From contig CP136067.1 in the NCBI GenBank assembly GCA_032622095.1, forward strand, positions 94,788,707 through 94,852,706: DNA of 64,000 nt, written 5' to 3'. The notes under the pieces were generated by a model. The model saw nothing but the letters and a program-made list of their open reading frames with translations. It did not search any database and was not told where the DNA came from. The translations under genes were made by a program, and so were the position numbers. Below are positions 9,711 through 22,099 of this stretch, in pieces; position 1 is the stretch's first letter, and each line of letters starts with the position of its first letter. The DNA comes from Siphonodentalium dalli. Lineage: Eukaryota > Mollusca > Scaphopoda > Gadilida > Siphonodentaliidae.

Positions 9711-12358
9711 AAGTCAATAACACTGACTGTATGTCAATAACACTGACTGTATGTCAATAACACTGACTGTATGTCAATAACACTGACTGTATGGAAATAA
9801 CACTGACTGTATATGTCAATAACACTAACACTGACTGTATGTCAATAACAATAACACTGACTGTATGTCAATAACACTGACTGTATGTCAATAACACTGA
9901 CTATGTCAATAACACTGACTGTATGTCAATAACACTGACTGTATGTCAATAACACTGACTGTATATGCCAATAACACTAACACTGACTGTATGTCAATAA
10001 CAATAACACTGACTGTATGTCAATAACACTGACTATGTCAATAACACTGACTGTATGTCAATAACACTGACTATGTCAATAACACTGACTGTATATGTCA
10101 ATAACACTAACACTGACTGTATGTCAATAACACTGACTGTATGTCAATAACACTGACTGAATGTCAATAACACTGACTGTATGTCAATAACAATAACACT
10201 GACTGTATGTCAATAACACTGACTGTATGTCAATAACACTGACTGTATGTCAATAACACTGACTATGTCAATAACACTGACTGTATGGGAATAATCAGGG
10301 ACTGTACGTCAATAACACTGACTGTATGTCAATAACACTGACTGTATGTCAATAACACTGACTATGTCAATAACACTGACTGTATGTCAATAACACTGAC
10401 TGTATGTCAATAACACTAACACTGACTGTATGTCAATAACAATAACACTGACTGTATGTCAATAACACTGACTGTATGTCAATAACAATAACACTGACTG
10501 TATGTCAATAACACTGACTATGTCAATAACACTGACTGTATGTCAATAACACTGACTATGTCAATAACACTGACTGTATGGAAATAATCAGGGACTGTAT
10601 GTCAATAACACTGACTGTATGTCAATAACACTGACTGTATGTCAATAACACTGACTGTATGTCAATAACACTAACACTGACTGTATGTCAATAACAATAA
10701 CACTGACTGTATGTCAATAACACTGACTGTATGTCAATAACAATAACACTGACTGTATGTCAATAACACTGACTATGTCAATAACACTGACTGTATGTCA
10801 ATAACACTGACTATGTCAATAACACTGACTGTATGGAAATAATCAGGGACTGTATGTCAATAACACTGACTGTATGTCAATAACACTGACTGTATGTCAA
10901 TAACACTGACTGTATGTCAATAACACTGACTGTATGTCAATAACACTGACTGTATGTCAATAACACTAACACTGACTGTATGTCAATAACAATAACACTG
11001 ACTGTATGTCAATAACACTGACTGTATGTCAATAACACTGACTGTATGTCAATAACAATAACACTGACTGTATGTCAATAACACTGACTGTATGTCAATA
11101 ACACTAACACTGACTGTATGTCAATAACAATAACACTGACTGTATGTCAATAACACTGACTGTATGTCAATAACACTGACTGTATGTCAATAACACTGAC
11201 TGTATGTCAATAACACTGACTGTATGTCAATAACACTGACTGTATGTCAATAACACTAACTGTATGTCAATAACACTGACTGTATGTCAATAACACTGAC
11301 TGTACGTCAATAACACTGACTATGTCAATAACACTGACTGTATGGAAATAATCAGGGACTGTATGTCAATAACACTGACTGTATGTCAATAACACTGACT
11401 GTATGTCAATAACACTGACTGTATGGAAATAATCAGGGACTGTATGGAAATAATCAGGGACTGTATGTCAATAACACTGACTGTATGTCAATAACACTGA
11501 CTGTATGGAAATAACACTGACTGTATGTCAATAACACTGACTGTATGTCAATAACAATAACACTGACTGTATGTCAATAACAATAACACTGACTGTATGT
11601 CAATAACACTGACTATATGTCAATAACACTGACTGTATGTCAATAACAATAACACTGACTGTATGTCAATAACACTGACTGTATGTCAATAACACTGACT
11701 GTATGTCAATAACACTGACTGTATGTCAATAACACTGACTGTATGTCAATAACAATAACACTGACTGTATGTCAATAACACTGACTGTATGTCAATAACA
11801 CTGACTGTGTGTCAATAACACTGACTGTATGTCAATAACACTAACACTGACTGTATGTCAATAACAATAACACTGACTGTATGTCAATAACACTGACTGT
11901 ATGTCAATAACACTGACTGTATGTCAATAACACTGACTGTATGTCAATAACACTGACTGTATGTCAATAACACTGACTGTATGTCAATAACACTGACTAT
12001 GTCAATAACACTGACTGTATGGAAATAATCAGGGACTGTATGTCAATAACACTGACTGTATGTCAATAACACTAACTGTATGTCAATAACACTGACTGTA
12101 TGTCAATAACACTGACTGTATGTCAATAACACTGACTATGTCAATAACACTGACTGTATGGAAATAATCAGGGACTGTATGGAAATAATCAGGGACTGTA
12201 TGTCAATAACACTGACTGTATGTCAATAACACTGACTGTATGGAAATAATCAGGGACTGTATGGAAATAATCAGGGACTGTATGTCAATAACACTGACTG
12301 TATGTCAATAACACTGACTGTATGTCAATAACACTGACTGTATGGAAATAATCAGAGA
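9711..12358. repeat. 2.65-kb minisatellite, unit AATAACACTGACTGTATGTC
   Basis: Continuous array of a 20-bp unit. Variants include a shorter unit (ACTGACT + ATGTC), a longer one with extra AACACT or AACAAT inserts, and a distinct GGAAATAATCAGGGACTGTAT unit recurring singly or in pairs. Blocks of variant order recur along the array, pointing to higher-order duplication. It begins just after a family C copy. No long open frame is maintained. Confidence 0.97.
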
Positions 12359-12961
12359 CTCAAACATTAGGTGCGCCTTTATTTAACAGATACAACATCA
12401 TAAACACCTTAGTGGTCTTGCTTAGGCCAAAAAAATTGTAAGCATGGTTCATGATAGCTTGAAAAATTAGCTTCCCTTGTCCAGTAAGTCAGAAAATGTA
12501 GAGGGAGCTTTGTTTTGCATATACACTCATTTAATCTGATACAAAAATTGCATTGTGCTACTAGTATACCTGTACGACATAGGTGTTACCAATAATGTTA
12601 TAATGCCCCTGACTATTTACAATTGTTATTGTTGTCTATAAATTGACACCACTCCATTAAAACATGTCATCCAAAATTCCATCCAGTGCCTTTCAATTGT
12701 TCAGGAGTTAGAATTGTAGTACACCAGACTATGATGATCAGCTAATCATTTTCTTCAATGTAGTCATCTACTTTACATTCAATGTCACTATGTGTATACA
12801 TGATAGTCAATCTATCAATCACAGAGATATGTTAAGAGTTCATGTATTTTGCAAATAATACTCAATACATATGGTCATGTTGGTAAAAACATACCAAAAT
12901 AATATTGAGAAACCTTTTTTTGGTCATATATAAAAAATTGAAATAAAACATCCAATGCGGC
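12359..12961. other. Unassigned sequence
   Basis: No feature supported. Confidence 0.45.
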
Positions 12962-13051
12962 CCATTTACTGAGAGCTTTCCGACTAAATCCTGAAAAATT
13001 ACCCATAATTCTGCTGTGGTTAAGGAGTCGATTATTTAGGGCATTACTGTA
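12962..13051. mobile_element. Family D half-element
   Basis: Only the right arm of the D palindrome: GAGAGCTTTCCGACTAAATC through GGAGTCGATTATTTAGGGCA to TTACTGTA. Confidence 0.85.
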
Positions 13052-13084
13052 TTTCAATGCGGCGGAGTCTGAGACTCAAATAAG

Positions 13085-13308
13085 TTTTTTTATTCAGACC
13101 AAATGTTTTTATATTTTAGCATTATTTGTTGACAAAACAACTTTGTTTACATAACAATGTTTCAACACGCGAACTTGCATTATTGGAGAACTATCAACCA
13201 ATGAACAAAGTTTATCTAATTCTCCATGTTATTCTTAGTGGTGATGTTTTTACAGACTTTTTTTTTTTTTTGCACTTTACCCACTCTGAGTGCCTTGGGT
13301 CCCTTTAA
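13085..13308. mobile_element. Family F fragment
   Basis: Contains TTTACATAACAATGTTTCAAC and TTATCTAATTCTCCATG blocks shared with the copy at 15965-16832, and ends GTGCCTTGGGTCCCTTTAA. Confidence 0.7.
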
Positions 13309-13838
13309 CATTGGGATTAGTGAGTTTTAACAGCTCATAGTTTTCACAAGGTCACAGACCTGCCATTTATTGTTTATATTTACAAACAGCACTTAAATTA
13401 TAGCACAAATATATTGTGACATATATATAGTTAACAAATTTCCTTCCTTCTCAAAAAACTTGCGATATTTGCCTGTGATATTAGCCTGTGAGACACTTGC
13501 GATATTTGACTGAGATATTTGCCTGTGATAATGGTCCAAACTTTTTAATCTCAACAAATGTTATTTCAACTCAACTTGAATAAAATAGCAATTTTTTTCA
13601 GTAAATAAAAGTGCCAACAATAGAGAGTTTAGATTGTAAAATGGCAAACTTCAAACTTGGGAAATGTTCTTGGTGCAATAGCACCTTGTGATATATCTGC
13701 GGGACGCTCAACATTTGTCGAAAAGTCAAACAACCAAATTTGCAGAAAACAAGTGTGTGAACTACGTGACTCGGCAAGGTTGCATGTTCTATCTCACTAT
13801 TACTAATGCCGAAGAAATCATTGTTGGCACATTTTGCT

Positions 13839-14081
13839 TTAACACTTTGAGTGCCAGGTCCGATTTTTGTATCAACCCATATACCCTGTGCCAATGCATT
13901 CTCTTATATATGCGAGTCGACCATAGGTCGCCTCGCATATATAAGAGAATGCATTGGCCTAACAATTTTTTTTTTTTACAATTTTTTTTACAATTTTAAT
14001 AATTTATTCTTATATTCTTTAACAGACTTATTATGTAGGTTTAGGGCCGATGAGATCGGCCCCTGGCACTCAGAGGGTTAA
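13839..14081. mobile_element. Family A MITE (GTGCCAGG subfamily)
   Basis: TTAACACTTTGAGTGCCAGG at the left and CCTGGCACTCAGAGGGTTAA at the right. One perfect A hairpin (13888-13958) is followed by a T-rich spacer. The terminal repeat differs from the GGAGCT and CCCAACA subfamilies, but the hairpin and TTAA are the same. Confidence 0.85.
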
Positions 14082-14255
14082 TTAAGACAAGGTGTTTTGG
14101 GTATGAAGCTCGACTGCATGTTGCTCTGTTTTTAGCACATATTTGATACCAAAATCTTGCATCCGATTACGTGGCCAAGCTGGGTATCCAAAAGACAGAT
14201 TTCTAAATCTTGGTACCCAGCACACCAAGATGTGGTGACAATGACCCCTTCAGCA

Positions 14256-14309
14256 TTACCCATAATTCTGCTGTGGTTAAGGAGTCGATTATTTAGGGCA
14301 TTACTGTAT
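14256..14309. mobile_element. Family D terminal fragment
   Basis: Right terminal 54 bp of the D element only (ACCCATAATTCTGCTGTGG ... GGGCATTACTGTA). Confidence 0.8.
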
Positions 14310-14431
14310 CTACGACTCTATCTGCTTGGCTAAAATGGCTAATTGAGTTTATCAAGCTTCAAATAATTCACACAAAAGTTGAAGGTAACTTCCTGTGCTT
14401 GTTTATGAGGACAGAATTTAAGTTATGAACA

Positions 14432-14832
14432 TTAAAGGTACTCAATTCGATCAGAGGGTCCCCATATCATCAAGATACAACAACATTATTTCTTCAAAAT
14501 ACGCTTTAGTTATCAGAATCAATTAATTGTCGGGTCAACTATGGTATCAAATTTCCCAAAACTGTTATTCATCAACATTTTGGTCAATGAAACATGGCCA
14601 TATTATCACTTGTTTTAGAGTTATCCATCTTCATCCACAATGTTGACGGCGTGTTTCTGGGCCACAAATAATTGAACATCTCGGGAAATAACAAACTTAA
14701 AAAATTGATATCTGATCGCTCAGAGCTTTGATGTGTGGGTTCCTCATCTCAAATCAAATATGTTTTACCCCGAAGCCAGCCGAAGCCAAAGAAATAGTAA
14801 TCTGAGAGTGTTAATTCGAATAATGTATCTAT
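14432..14832. mobile_element. Family B MITE, diverged
   Basis: TTAAAGGTACTCAATTCGATC start, reverse orientation relative to 7340-7782. The interior matches (ATCAACATTTTGGTCAATG, GGGTTCCTCATCTCAAATC). The right end is degraded (TTAATTCGAATAATGTATC). Confidence 0.8.
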
Positions 14833-15059
14833 AAAGTTTTCCAAGTAAACTGACCATATTAAGTTTTGATGTGTATGAATATGTGCATTTGAAGTTATCA
14901 TATGTACTCTGAATAATTTAAACTGGTTTCTACACAATGGGAACATCTGGTTATCATGTGAATCTGCTTACCGTCGATAGCTAATAGTTACCCAAGTTTG
15001 CTGTTTTACAATTTAAACCTCTTTAAAAGGTCCAAAGTGGTTCACATGCCGACCTCAAG

Positions 15060-15510
15060 ATATGGTGCTGGACATTTACAGAATCAGGTCCCCAGAGGGT
15101 TAATTTAAAGTGATGCTACCCTGAACAGCAGGCTTGTTTCACCAAATTCATCCTCTGGGGACCTCATTCTGCATGGTCTCATCTGCTATGGGAGACCAAG
15201 ACTCAGATTTAAGTTCACAGATGTTGAATATTGTGATGTGCACCAATTGGGAACCTCGATTATGCATTCTGTCGTCTGCCAATTTGGGGATACAGAGAAA
15301 CTAAACTAAAAAAAAAAGAAACTTTCTAAAGAAATAAGAAAATTGTTAATTTAACAATAAAGATACTTTCAAGAGAACATGATGTCTTAGCAGAATGAGG
15401 TCTCCATAGGGTTAATTTGGTGATGCTAGCCCACTGTGCAGGGTAGCTTCACTAAATTCACCCTCTGGGGACCTCATTCTGTAAATGTCCGGCACCATAT
15501 TTTGAGGCCT
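15060..15510. mobile_element. Family C MITE
   Basis: Two GAGGTCCCCAGAGG-type hairpins and the AATTTGGGGATACAGAGAAAC central block. The outer ends are altered (TGGTGCTGGACATTTACAG / GTAAATGTCCGGCACCAT), a new matched terminal pair. Confidence 0.85.
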
Positions 15511-15549
15511 GTTCACATGAAATAAGATAAATTTAAAAGTCCCTAAAAC

Positions 15550-15766
15550 TACAGTAATGCCCTAAGTAATCGACTCCTTAACCACAGCAGAATTATGGGT
15601 AACTTTTCAGGATTTAGTTGGAAATATGGCTTGTTGCCATTTATCGGAAAGCTCTCAGTGAGAGCTTTCCGATAAATGGCAACAAGTCATATTTCCAACT
15701 AAATCCTGAAAAGTTACCCATAATTCTGCTGTGGTTAAGGAGTCGATTACTTAGGGCATTACTGTA
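15550..15766. mobile_element. Family D palindromic MITE, complete
   Basis: TACAGTAATGCCCTAAGTAA to TTAGGGCATTACTGTA, folding on itself for almost its whole length with its centre at CTCTCAGTGAGAG. The TA ends and CAGT termini are Tc1/mariner-like. Confidence 0.95.
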
Positions 15767-15784
15767 TATGCACAGAGTGAAAAC

Positions 15785-15951
15785 TGGATTTTCAGGATTT
15801 AGTAGGAAATATGGCTTGTTGCCATTTATCGGAAAGCTCTCAGTGAGAGCTTTCCGATAAATGGCAACAAGTCATATTTCCGACTAAATCCTGAAAAGTT
15901 ACCCATAATTCTGCTGTGGTTAAGGAGTCGATTACTTAGGGCATTACTGTA
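15785..15951. mobile_element. Second family D copy, 5'-truncated
   Basis: Begins inside the left arm (TTTCAGGATTTAGTAGG) and continues to a complete right end. It sits 18 bp from the previous D copy and shares its AAGTCATATTTCC variant, so it probably arose by local duplication. Confidence 0.9.
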
Positions 15952-15964
15952 TCATCAACAAGTA

Positions 15965-16832
15965 GATTTAAAAATATATTGACTTTGTTCTATTTTTCAT
16001 TATTAATAACTCTCATGAGATTTCACATATCGAAACCATTATTACATGCATGTAAACATTACCGATCAATATCCAATTAGTCCAATAAGAAAACGAAGTT
16101 TAATCAAACTTGATGCTAAACATTGGAGAAGATGAAAGCATTGAAAACTATTCTGAGCATAATATATAGACTAAAATTGAACTTATTACGAGATTAGAGA
16201 TCTTTTTTGACAAATCACTAACAGTTTTGTTTACATAACAATGGTTTCAACATGCTTTATTTCGTTATTTGAGAATTATCAATAATTAATAGAAGAACAA
16301 ATTTTATCTATTTCTCTGTGTTCTTCTTGGTGATGTTTTTACAGGTTTTTTTTCAAATATACCCATAATGCCTGAGCTTAGTGTGCCTGTTATTTGCAGA
16401 ATGAGGTCCCCAGAGGGTGAATTTAGTGATGCTATCCCGCATATTGGGCTAGCATCAGTAAATTCACCCTCTGGGGAGCTCATTCTGCTTAGGCCTCATC
16501 TTCTCTGGAAAGTTTCATTATTAACAAAGATTCTATTATCTTTTTTAGTTTAGTTTCTCTATATCCCCAAATTGGCAGACAACACATTGCATAATCGAGG
16601 TTCCCAATGGGTGTACATCACAATATTCACCATTTGGGAACGTCAATCTGAGTCTATGTCTCCCATAGCAGATGAAGCCATGCAGAATGAGGTCACTAGA
16701 GGGTGAATTTGGTGATGCTAGACCACAGGATAGTGTCACTAAATTCACCCTCTGGGGATGTCATTCTGCAAATTACAGGCACACTAAACTCAGACTTGCA
16801 CTGCGAATGCCTTGGGTCCCTTTAATATTTTA
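15965..16832. mobile_element. Family F element interrupted by a family C copy
   Basis: F-type blocks (TTGTTTACATAACAATGG, TTATCTATTTCTCTGTG, TGATGTTTTTACAG) run to about 16367. A family C MITE intervenes, and F resumes as GCGAATGCCTTGGGTCCCTTTAA. The C insertion is therefore younger than this F copy. Confidence 0.75.
16368..16800. mobile_element. Family C MITE nested in family F
   Basis: GCCTGAGCTTAGTGTGCCTG...CACACTAAACTCAGACTTGC with two hairpins and the TCTCTATATCCCCAAATTGG centre. Confidence 0.9.
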
Positions 16833-17160
16833 AAACAAATGAATTTAACAAGTAACATGATTTACAATAAAATATTTACACATTCACAATAACAACAGAA
16901 AATATATTAAAAGTAAGTTTAAAATCCGTGTGCAGACAGTAACAAAGAAAGGTAGATGCCATGAAAATCTGGCTCACGATCTGACAATAATCTTTATCCG
17001 GATTATCAGCTTCTTTATTAAATGGATTCTCCCATTCAGTTCGGTCTATTATTCATCTGGAGGTATAAACAGATGACACATTCCTCCATTATAATGTAAA
17101 TGATCACACCTTCTATAAATGGGAACGGTTATAGAGCAGTTAATGCTCCAAGTATAATGA
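16833..17160. other. Unassigned sequence
   Basis: AT-rich; nothing supported. Confidence 0.4.
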
Positions 17161-17500
17161 TACATTAACGAAAAAGTTATGAAGATGTGTTTGATTTAAG
17201 AAATGAATGTTCATTTTGTTGCCTTCCATGGAGTGTGAATGCAAGTTGATCTGATATATTGTGGATACGAAAGCATTCCGCACATAATATTGTCAAACAA
17301 ACTTGCATCCATACTCCATGGTACACAACAAAATCAACATCCATTTCTTAAATTTACACTCAACTTGCAAATTAAAAGAGCATTTAATGTCCGTTTTGAA
17401 CGATATTCTGGAATCATGTTGCAAGTTGCATCCATACAATATGAAAACGAGTTGGAGGCTGCGCACGGCATCACTTGACATGATTGCAACGTAAATATAC
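17161..17500. repeat. Dispersed repeat with ATGCAAGTTGATCTGA
   Basis: Shares GAATGCAAGTTGATCTGA, ATTTACACTCAAC and AGATTAAAAGAGCATT-like blocks with 19890-20310, and the first block with 39015-39065. Internal inverted similarity (CATCCATACTCCATGG / TCCATGGAGTG) suggests a fold-back element. Three overlapping open frames here are shadows. Confidence 0.5.
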
Positions 17501-17509
17501 ATGAGAGAG

Positions 17510-17959
17510 CAAGCCAGGATTTAGTGGGTCTGACATTTGCAGAATGAGGTCCCCAGAGGGTGAATTAAGTGATGCTATCCTGCACAACAGGCTAGTTTTA
17601 GCAAATTTACCCTCTGGAGACCTCATTGTGCTGAGCCTCTACTGCCATGGGAGACCTAGGATCAGATTGAAGTTCCCCAGTTGAAGCTGGTGGTGTTCAC
17701 CCATTAGTCACCTTGATTATGTATTTTATCTTCTGCAAATTAGGGGATATAGAAACTGAAAAGAAGGGAAAAAGTAACTAAGACAACGTTAATTTGAAAC
17801 TAGATACGTCCCAGTAGATGAGGCCTAAGAAGAATGAGATCGCTCCCCTGAGGGTGAATTTAATTTAATGATGCTAGCCCACTGTGCAGGAGAGCGTTGC
17901 TAAATTCACCCTCTGGGGACCTCATTCTGCAAAGGACAGACACACTATATCCAGGCTTA
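17510..17959. mobile_element. Family C MITE
   Basis: CAAGCCAGGATTTAGTGGG...CACTATATCCAGGCTT with two hairpins. Its right flank was later hit by another C copy. Removing that copy leaves flanks ATGAGAGAG and ATCAGAGAG, a plausible aged 8-bp duplication. Confidence 0.85.
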
Positions 17960-17963
17960 TCGG

Positions 17964-18217
17964 AAAGCCTTGAAATAGTGAGCCTGTCATTTGCAGAATG
18001 AGGTCCTCAGAGGGTGAATTTAGTGATGCTATCCCGCACAGCAGGCTAGCATCACCAAATTCATCCTCTGGGGACCTCATTCTGCTTAGGCCTTAGCAGG
18101 ATGAGGTTCCCAGAGGGTGAATTTGGTGATGTTAGCCCGCTGTGCGGGATAGCATCACTAAATTCACCCTCTGGGAACCTCATTCTGCAAATGACAGGCT
18201 CACTATTTCAAGGCTTG
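17964..18217. mobile_element. Family C MITE inserted at the end of another C copy
   Basis: AAAGCCTTGAAATAG...CTATTTCAAGGCTTG, flanked by CTTATCGG (17956-17963) and CTTATCAG (18218-18225), seven of eight identical. The insertion site overlaps the terminal repeat of 17510-17959. Confidence 0.9.
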
Positions 18218-18429
18218 CTTATCAGAGAGCAGTAAGCACAACCAAATATCGCAGGTTCCCCGATACCAATGGAAGTCAGTATTATTCAATTGTGAGTCAA
18301 TATTAGTTTGTGTAGATAACACCTATTTTGTATATTTCATCTTTACATCCTGGGTATAAATTTCTACTGTGGGGGTAAATTTTCAAATGCTATTTCATGA
18401 GTTAAACATTTATATACCCATAGTAGAAC

Positions 18430-18550
18430 TACATTGTGTGAGGTTACCAGAGGGTGAATTTGGTGATGCTAGCTGTGCCATGCAGGATAGCGTCACTAAA
18501 TTCACCCCTGGGGACCTCATTCTGCCAATAACAGACACACTATTTCCAGT
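18430..18550. mobile_element. Family C single-hairpin fragment
   Basis: GAGGTTACCAGAGGGTGAAT...TTCACCCCTGGGGACCTCAT hairpin ending AACAGACACACTATTTCCAG. Confidence 0.8.
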
Positions 18551-18559
18551 TTTGTTCGC

Positions 18560-18981
18560 AAATATCCAAGTCATTATTTTCCTTGATAATCACCAATTTC
18601 ATCAAAATGGAAGACCGTGTTCTATTGATACATGTTTTTAGCCTCAAATTGATTCTGTGTGCGTGCTGTGATTTAACGAACATCTGATTTTATATTTGAT
18701 TTGATTTGATCAGAATGCTAATTCAATCAGTTCACTAGTATAGCTTACCTTACTCGTATTTAAATTTACGCAGTACTATTTATCGCGCACCCATCACTGC
18801 GTGGATTTAAAACTGAGCGAAAAATAGTACTACTCAAAGAGTTTAGTGAACACACAGGAAAAATACAGAGGTCTGTATACTAGAGAATATACATGTAAAC
18901 TACGAGGTAGCATTTCTGAATTTAGCAATCTGTCGAAAGTAACTTCACGTAGGTTGATTTCATGTTAATGATGCCCATAAC
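18560..18981. other. Unassigned sequence
   Basis: Contains an imperfect inverted pair AATAGTACT / AGTACTATTT around 18770-18830. No gene supported. Confidence 0.4.
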
Positions 18982-19196
18982 TACATTAAGGCCCTAAATA
19001 ATCGACTCCATAACCACAGCAGAATTATGGGTAACTTTTCAGGATTTAGTCTGAAATATGGCTTGTTGATATTCATCGGAAAGCTCAGTGAGAGCTTTCC
19101 GATGAATGGCAACAAGCCATATTTCCAACTAAATCCTGAAAAGTTACCCATAATTCTGCTGTGGTTAAGGAGTCGATTATTTAGGGCATTACTGTA
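18982..19196. mobile_element. Family D palindromic MITE
   Basis: TACATTAAGGCCCTAAATAA to TTAGGGCATTACTGTA, centre CTCAGTGAGAGC. The open frame across it reads through the palindrome and is not a gene. Confidence 0.9.
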
Positions 19197-19307
19197 TTGA
19201 AATGCCATAATTATTATTGGAAATATACATATCTCCATAGCTAATATTTAATAGTTATCTTCTACGTATTCTATCTTCTAGGTATTTAAATCTACTTTCA
19301 AGATTTA

Positions 19308-19535
19308 TTAACCCTTCCCTGTGCAATGCATTCTATTATATATGTGAGTTGTCCATAGGGAGCCTCGCATATATAAGAGAATTCATTTGCCTAACAATAT
19401 TTATCTTGACCTTGTAAGTCAGTGCATTCTCTTATATATGCAAGGCTCCCTATGGGAGACTCCCATATATAAGAGAATGCACTGGCACAGGGTCTTAATG
19501 CTGCACCAGCACAGCTCCTGTCATGAAAGGGTTAA
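19308..19535. mobile_element. Family A MITE (GGAGCT subfamily), left end shortened
   Basis: TTAACCCTTCCCTGTGCAATG start (the ATGACTGGAGCT block is missing), two hairpins, CAGCTCCTGTCATGAAAGGG + TTAA end. Confidence 0.85.
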
Positions 19536-19889
19536 GAATGGTATGATTGCGTGCAATAGGATAAAAAAAATTCACCAACAAATTATTTTTGAATTAGTTT
19601 TGAATTCAAAGTGCATGAATTTAAATGAGTGAAAAATATGAGTACGGTATGTTTATTAGGTTACTTCAACCACAGGAATGCAACAAGGATGGAAAAAATC
19701 TTGACTCAAGTCAATCTCAAAGATGATATGCCCCTTTAAATTTTCATCTGTAGTCACAGCCTGCTTATTATTCGATCTGAAATTAAAAGAATTTTACATT
19801 ACTTATAAGGTACACAGTATCTGATCATGTCATTATAAAGTATACGGAGCATATTGGCCTTTATAAACCCCCCAAATTAAAGTCGGTAA

Positions 19890-20310
19890 ACACTGTGCCA
19901 AAAAATAGAGCATGGATGCAAGTTGGTCTGACATTTTGTGTAGAAAAAATTTGTAATTTCACACAATCGGTGTCAATATGACCATGGCAAAATGAATTTA
20001 TTTTTACCTATGATGGCCCTCTATAGTAGCGGACAGTTAGTGTAAATAATGTTTTTTTCCCCAGGAGACTTGGCACTGAATGAGTTAAAAACCTCAAAGA
20101 GTCTTAAGTTATCTGGGACTATTTCTTTACGTGGGCAAACAATGCATAGTTAAATGCAAAACATCATCGCAGACCTTATAAATGCCAGAAAAAATGCATA
20201 CTCTATGGAACGCAACAAAAACAACACCAGTTACTTATATTTACACTCAACCGAGTCAACTGGCAGATTAAAAGAGCATTAAAAATGCCCATTTCGTGCC
20301 ATATCAACAA
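19890..20310. repeat. Dispersed repeat related to 17161-17500
   Basis: Shares GATGCAAGTTGGTCTGACAT, TTTACACTCAACCGAG and AGATTAAAAGAGCATT blocks. Boundaries are unclear. Confidence 0.45.
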
Positions 20311-20351
20311 ACCCATTAACACACTCATGTCGTTCTGTGTATATACGGATG

Positions 20352-20568
20352 TACAGTAATGCTCTAATTAATCGACCTCTTAACCAAAGCAGAATTATGG
20401 GTAACTTTTCAGGATTTAGTCGGAAATATGGCTTGTTGCCATTCATCGGAAAGCTCTCGGGGAGAGCTTTCCGATGAATGGCAACAAGCCATATTTCCGA
20501 CTAAATCCTGAAAAGTTACCCATAATTCTGCTTTGGTTAAGAGGTCGATTAATTAGAGCATTACTGTA
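20352..20568. mobile_element. Family D palindromic MITE (AACCAAAGC variant)
   Basis: TACAGTAATGCTCTAATTAA...TTAATTAGAGCATTACTGTA, with both arms carrying the same GACCTCTTAACCAAAGCAG variant. The two arms are nearly perfect complements. Confidence 0.95.
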
Positions 20569-20777
20569 GTTTCCATGTCTTATTGAGTAATATCATATCC
20601 ACATGATAAAAGTGATGAACGTCAGTCCTGATTCGGTATATTACCCATAGTTAGTGTCTTTAGTGCATAGTAACTAAACGAAATATATTATATATAAATA
20701 CCTGCCTCCTCACAAAATTAATAACAAGTGCAACACCAAGCGTGGCCCCTGATGCTCAGATTAGACAGTGGGCAATA

Positions 20778-21224
20778 TTAAAGGTACTCAATCTGAATAA
20801 ACACCCCTAAATTACTATTTCTTTGGCTTCGGGGGTAAAAAATATTTGAATCGAGTCGAGGAACCTACCCATTAATAACCCTCAGAGTTATCAGATATCA
20901 ATTTTTGAAGTTTGTTATTTCAATTGTTTGTGGCCCAGAAATACGCCATTAAATGGATGGTCTCGGTCAAAATTTGCAGATGAAGATGGATAACTCTAAA
21001 AACTTCGTGAATACTCAAGTGATAATATGGCAATATTTCGTTGAACAAAATGTTGATAAATAACACGTTTTGGGAAATTTGATACCATAATTTACAGTGG
21101 TTAGCATTATTTTGTTGCAATTAATCGATTCTGATAACTAAAGCGTATTTTGAAGAAATGTTGTTGTTGTTGTTGTTGTATCTTGATGATATGGAGACCC
21201 TCTGATCGGATTGAGTACCTTTAA
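20778..21224. mobile_element. Family B MITE, complete
   Basis: TTAAAGGTACTCAATCTGAA to GATCGGATTGAGTACCTTTAA, with the interior (TGTTG)n and TTGTTGAACAAAATGTTG-type blocks. Same orientation as 7340-7782. Confidence 0.9.
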
Positions 21225-21339
21225 ATATTTGTATGGATGGGGAAAAAAATTATATTCTAAACAATGGTTTCCATTCCCTCTAAAATGAGCTATAAACACA
21301 CAAAAGCACAACAAATCCGATGATCCATGCCCAAGTTAC

Positions 21340-21752
21340 AAATAAGGTCCCCAGAGGGTGAACTTAGTGATACTACACCACACTGCGGGCTTGTATCACC
21401 AAATTCACCCTCTGGGAACCTGATTCTGCTTAGGCCTCAACTGCTATGCAAGACCTAGGATCAGACTAAAGTTCCATAGTTGAAGTTAGTGATGTTCACC
21501 CCTTAGTCACCCGATGATGCATTTTATCTTCTGCAAATTAGGGGATATAGAAACTGAACAGAAGAGAAAAGTAACTGAAAACAATGATAATTTGAGACTA
21601 TAGATACTTCCCAGAAGATGAGGCCAAAGCAGAATGAGGTCCCCAGAGGGTGAACTGGGTGATGCTAGCCCACTGTGCAAGGTAGCATCAGTAAATTCAT
21701 CCCCTGGGGACCTCATTCTGCAAATGTCAGACACACTATATCCAGACTTGAT
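21340..21752. mobile_element. Family C MITE
   Basis: Two hairpins (AGGTCCCCAGAGGGTGAAC arms) around AGGGGATATAGAAACTGAA, a central block shared with 17510-17959 rather than with the copy at 9036. Right end GTCAGACACACTATATCCAG; the left end is degraded. Confidence 0.85.
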
Positions 21753-22099
21753 CTGGCCAAAGAGAGACCAGCTGTAACTGGGGTCATTATACGTTTATAT
21801 TAACTGCAGTAAAACCATAACTGCACCTCAGTTAAAGGAACTGCACCTCAGTTAAAGGTTCCGTGACTGTGACACCGTGATTAAATGCCGTAAAGAAACC
21901 CTGTTATATTCATTGACTGCCGATACATTGTAGCTAACAGCCCAGTGCTGACTGTCGGCAAATTTCAGTTCTATGACATATATAAATTTTCTGGAGCTGA
22001 AATTGCACTGGATTCCAGGAAGTTACTGTTTCATACCAGTTGAGGATTACATGCATTTTAACCACAATCCTGGTTGTCTTGTGGTTATATAAACCGTGT

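Noticed and set aside
9316..9712. Open frames of 76 and 118 residues on opposite strands
   Set aside because: They translate the two arms of a family C hairpin; the same peptide (SPEGEFGDA..) appears at every C copy, on either strand.
9711..12358. CRISPR array
   Set aside because: The repeats are contiguous with no unique spacers, and this is animal DNA.
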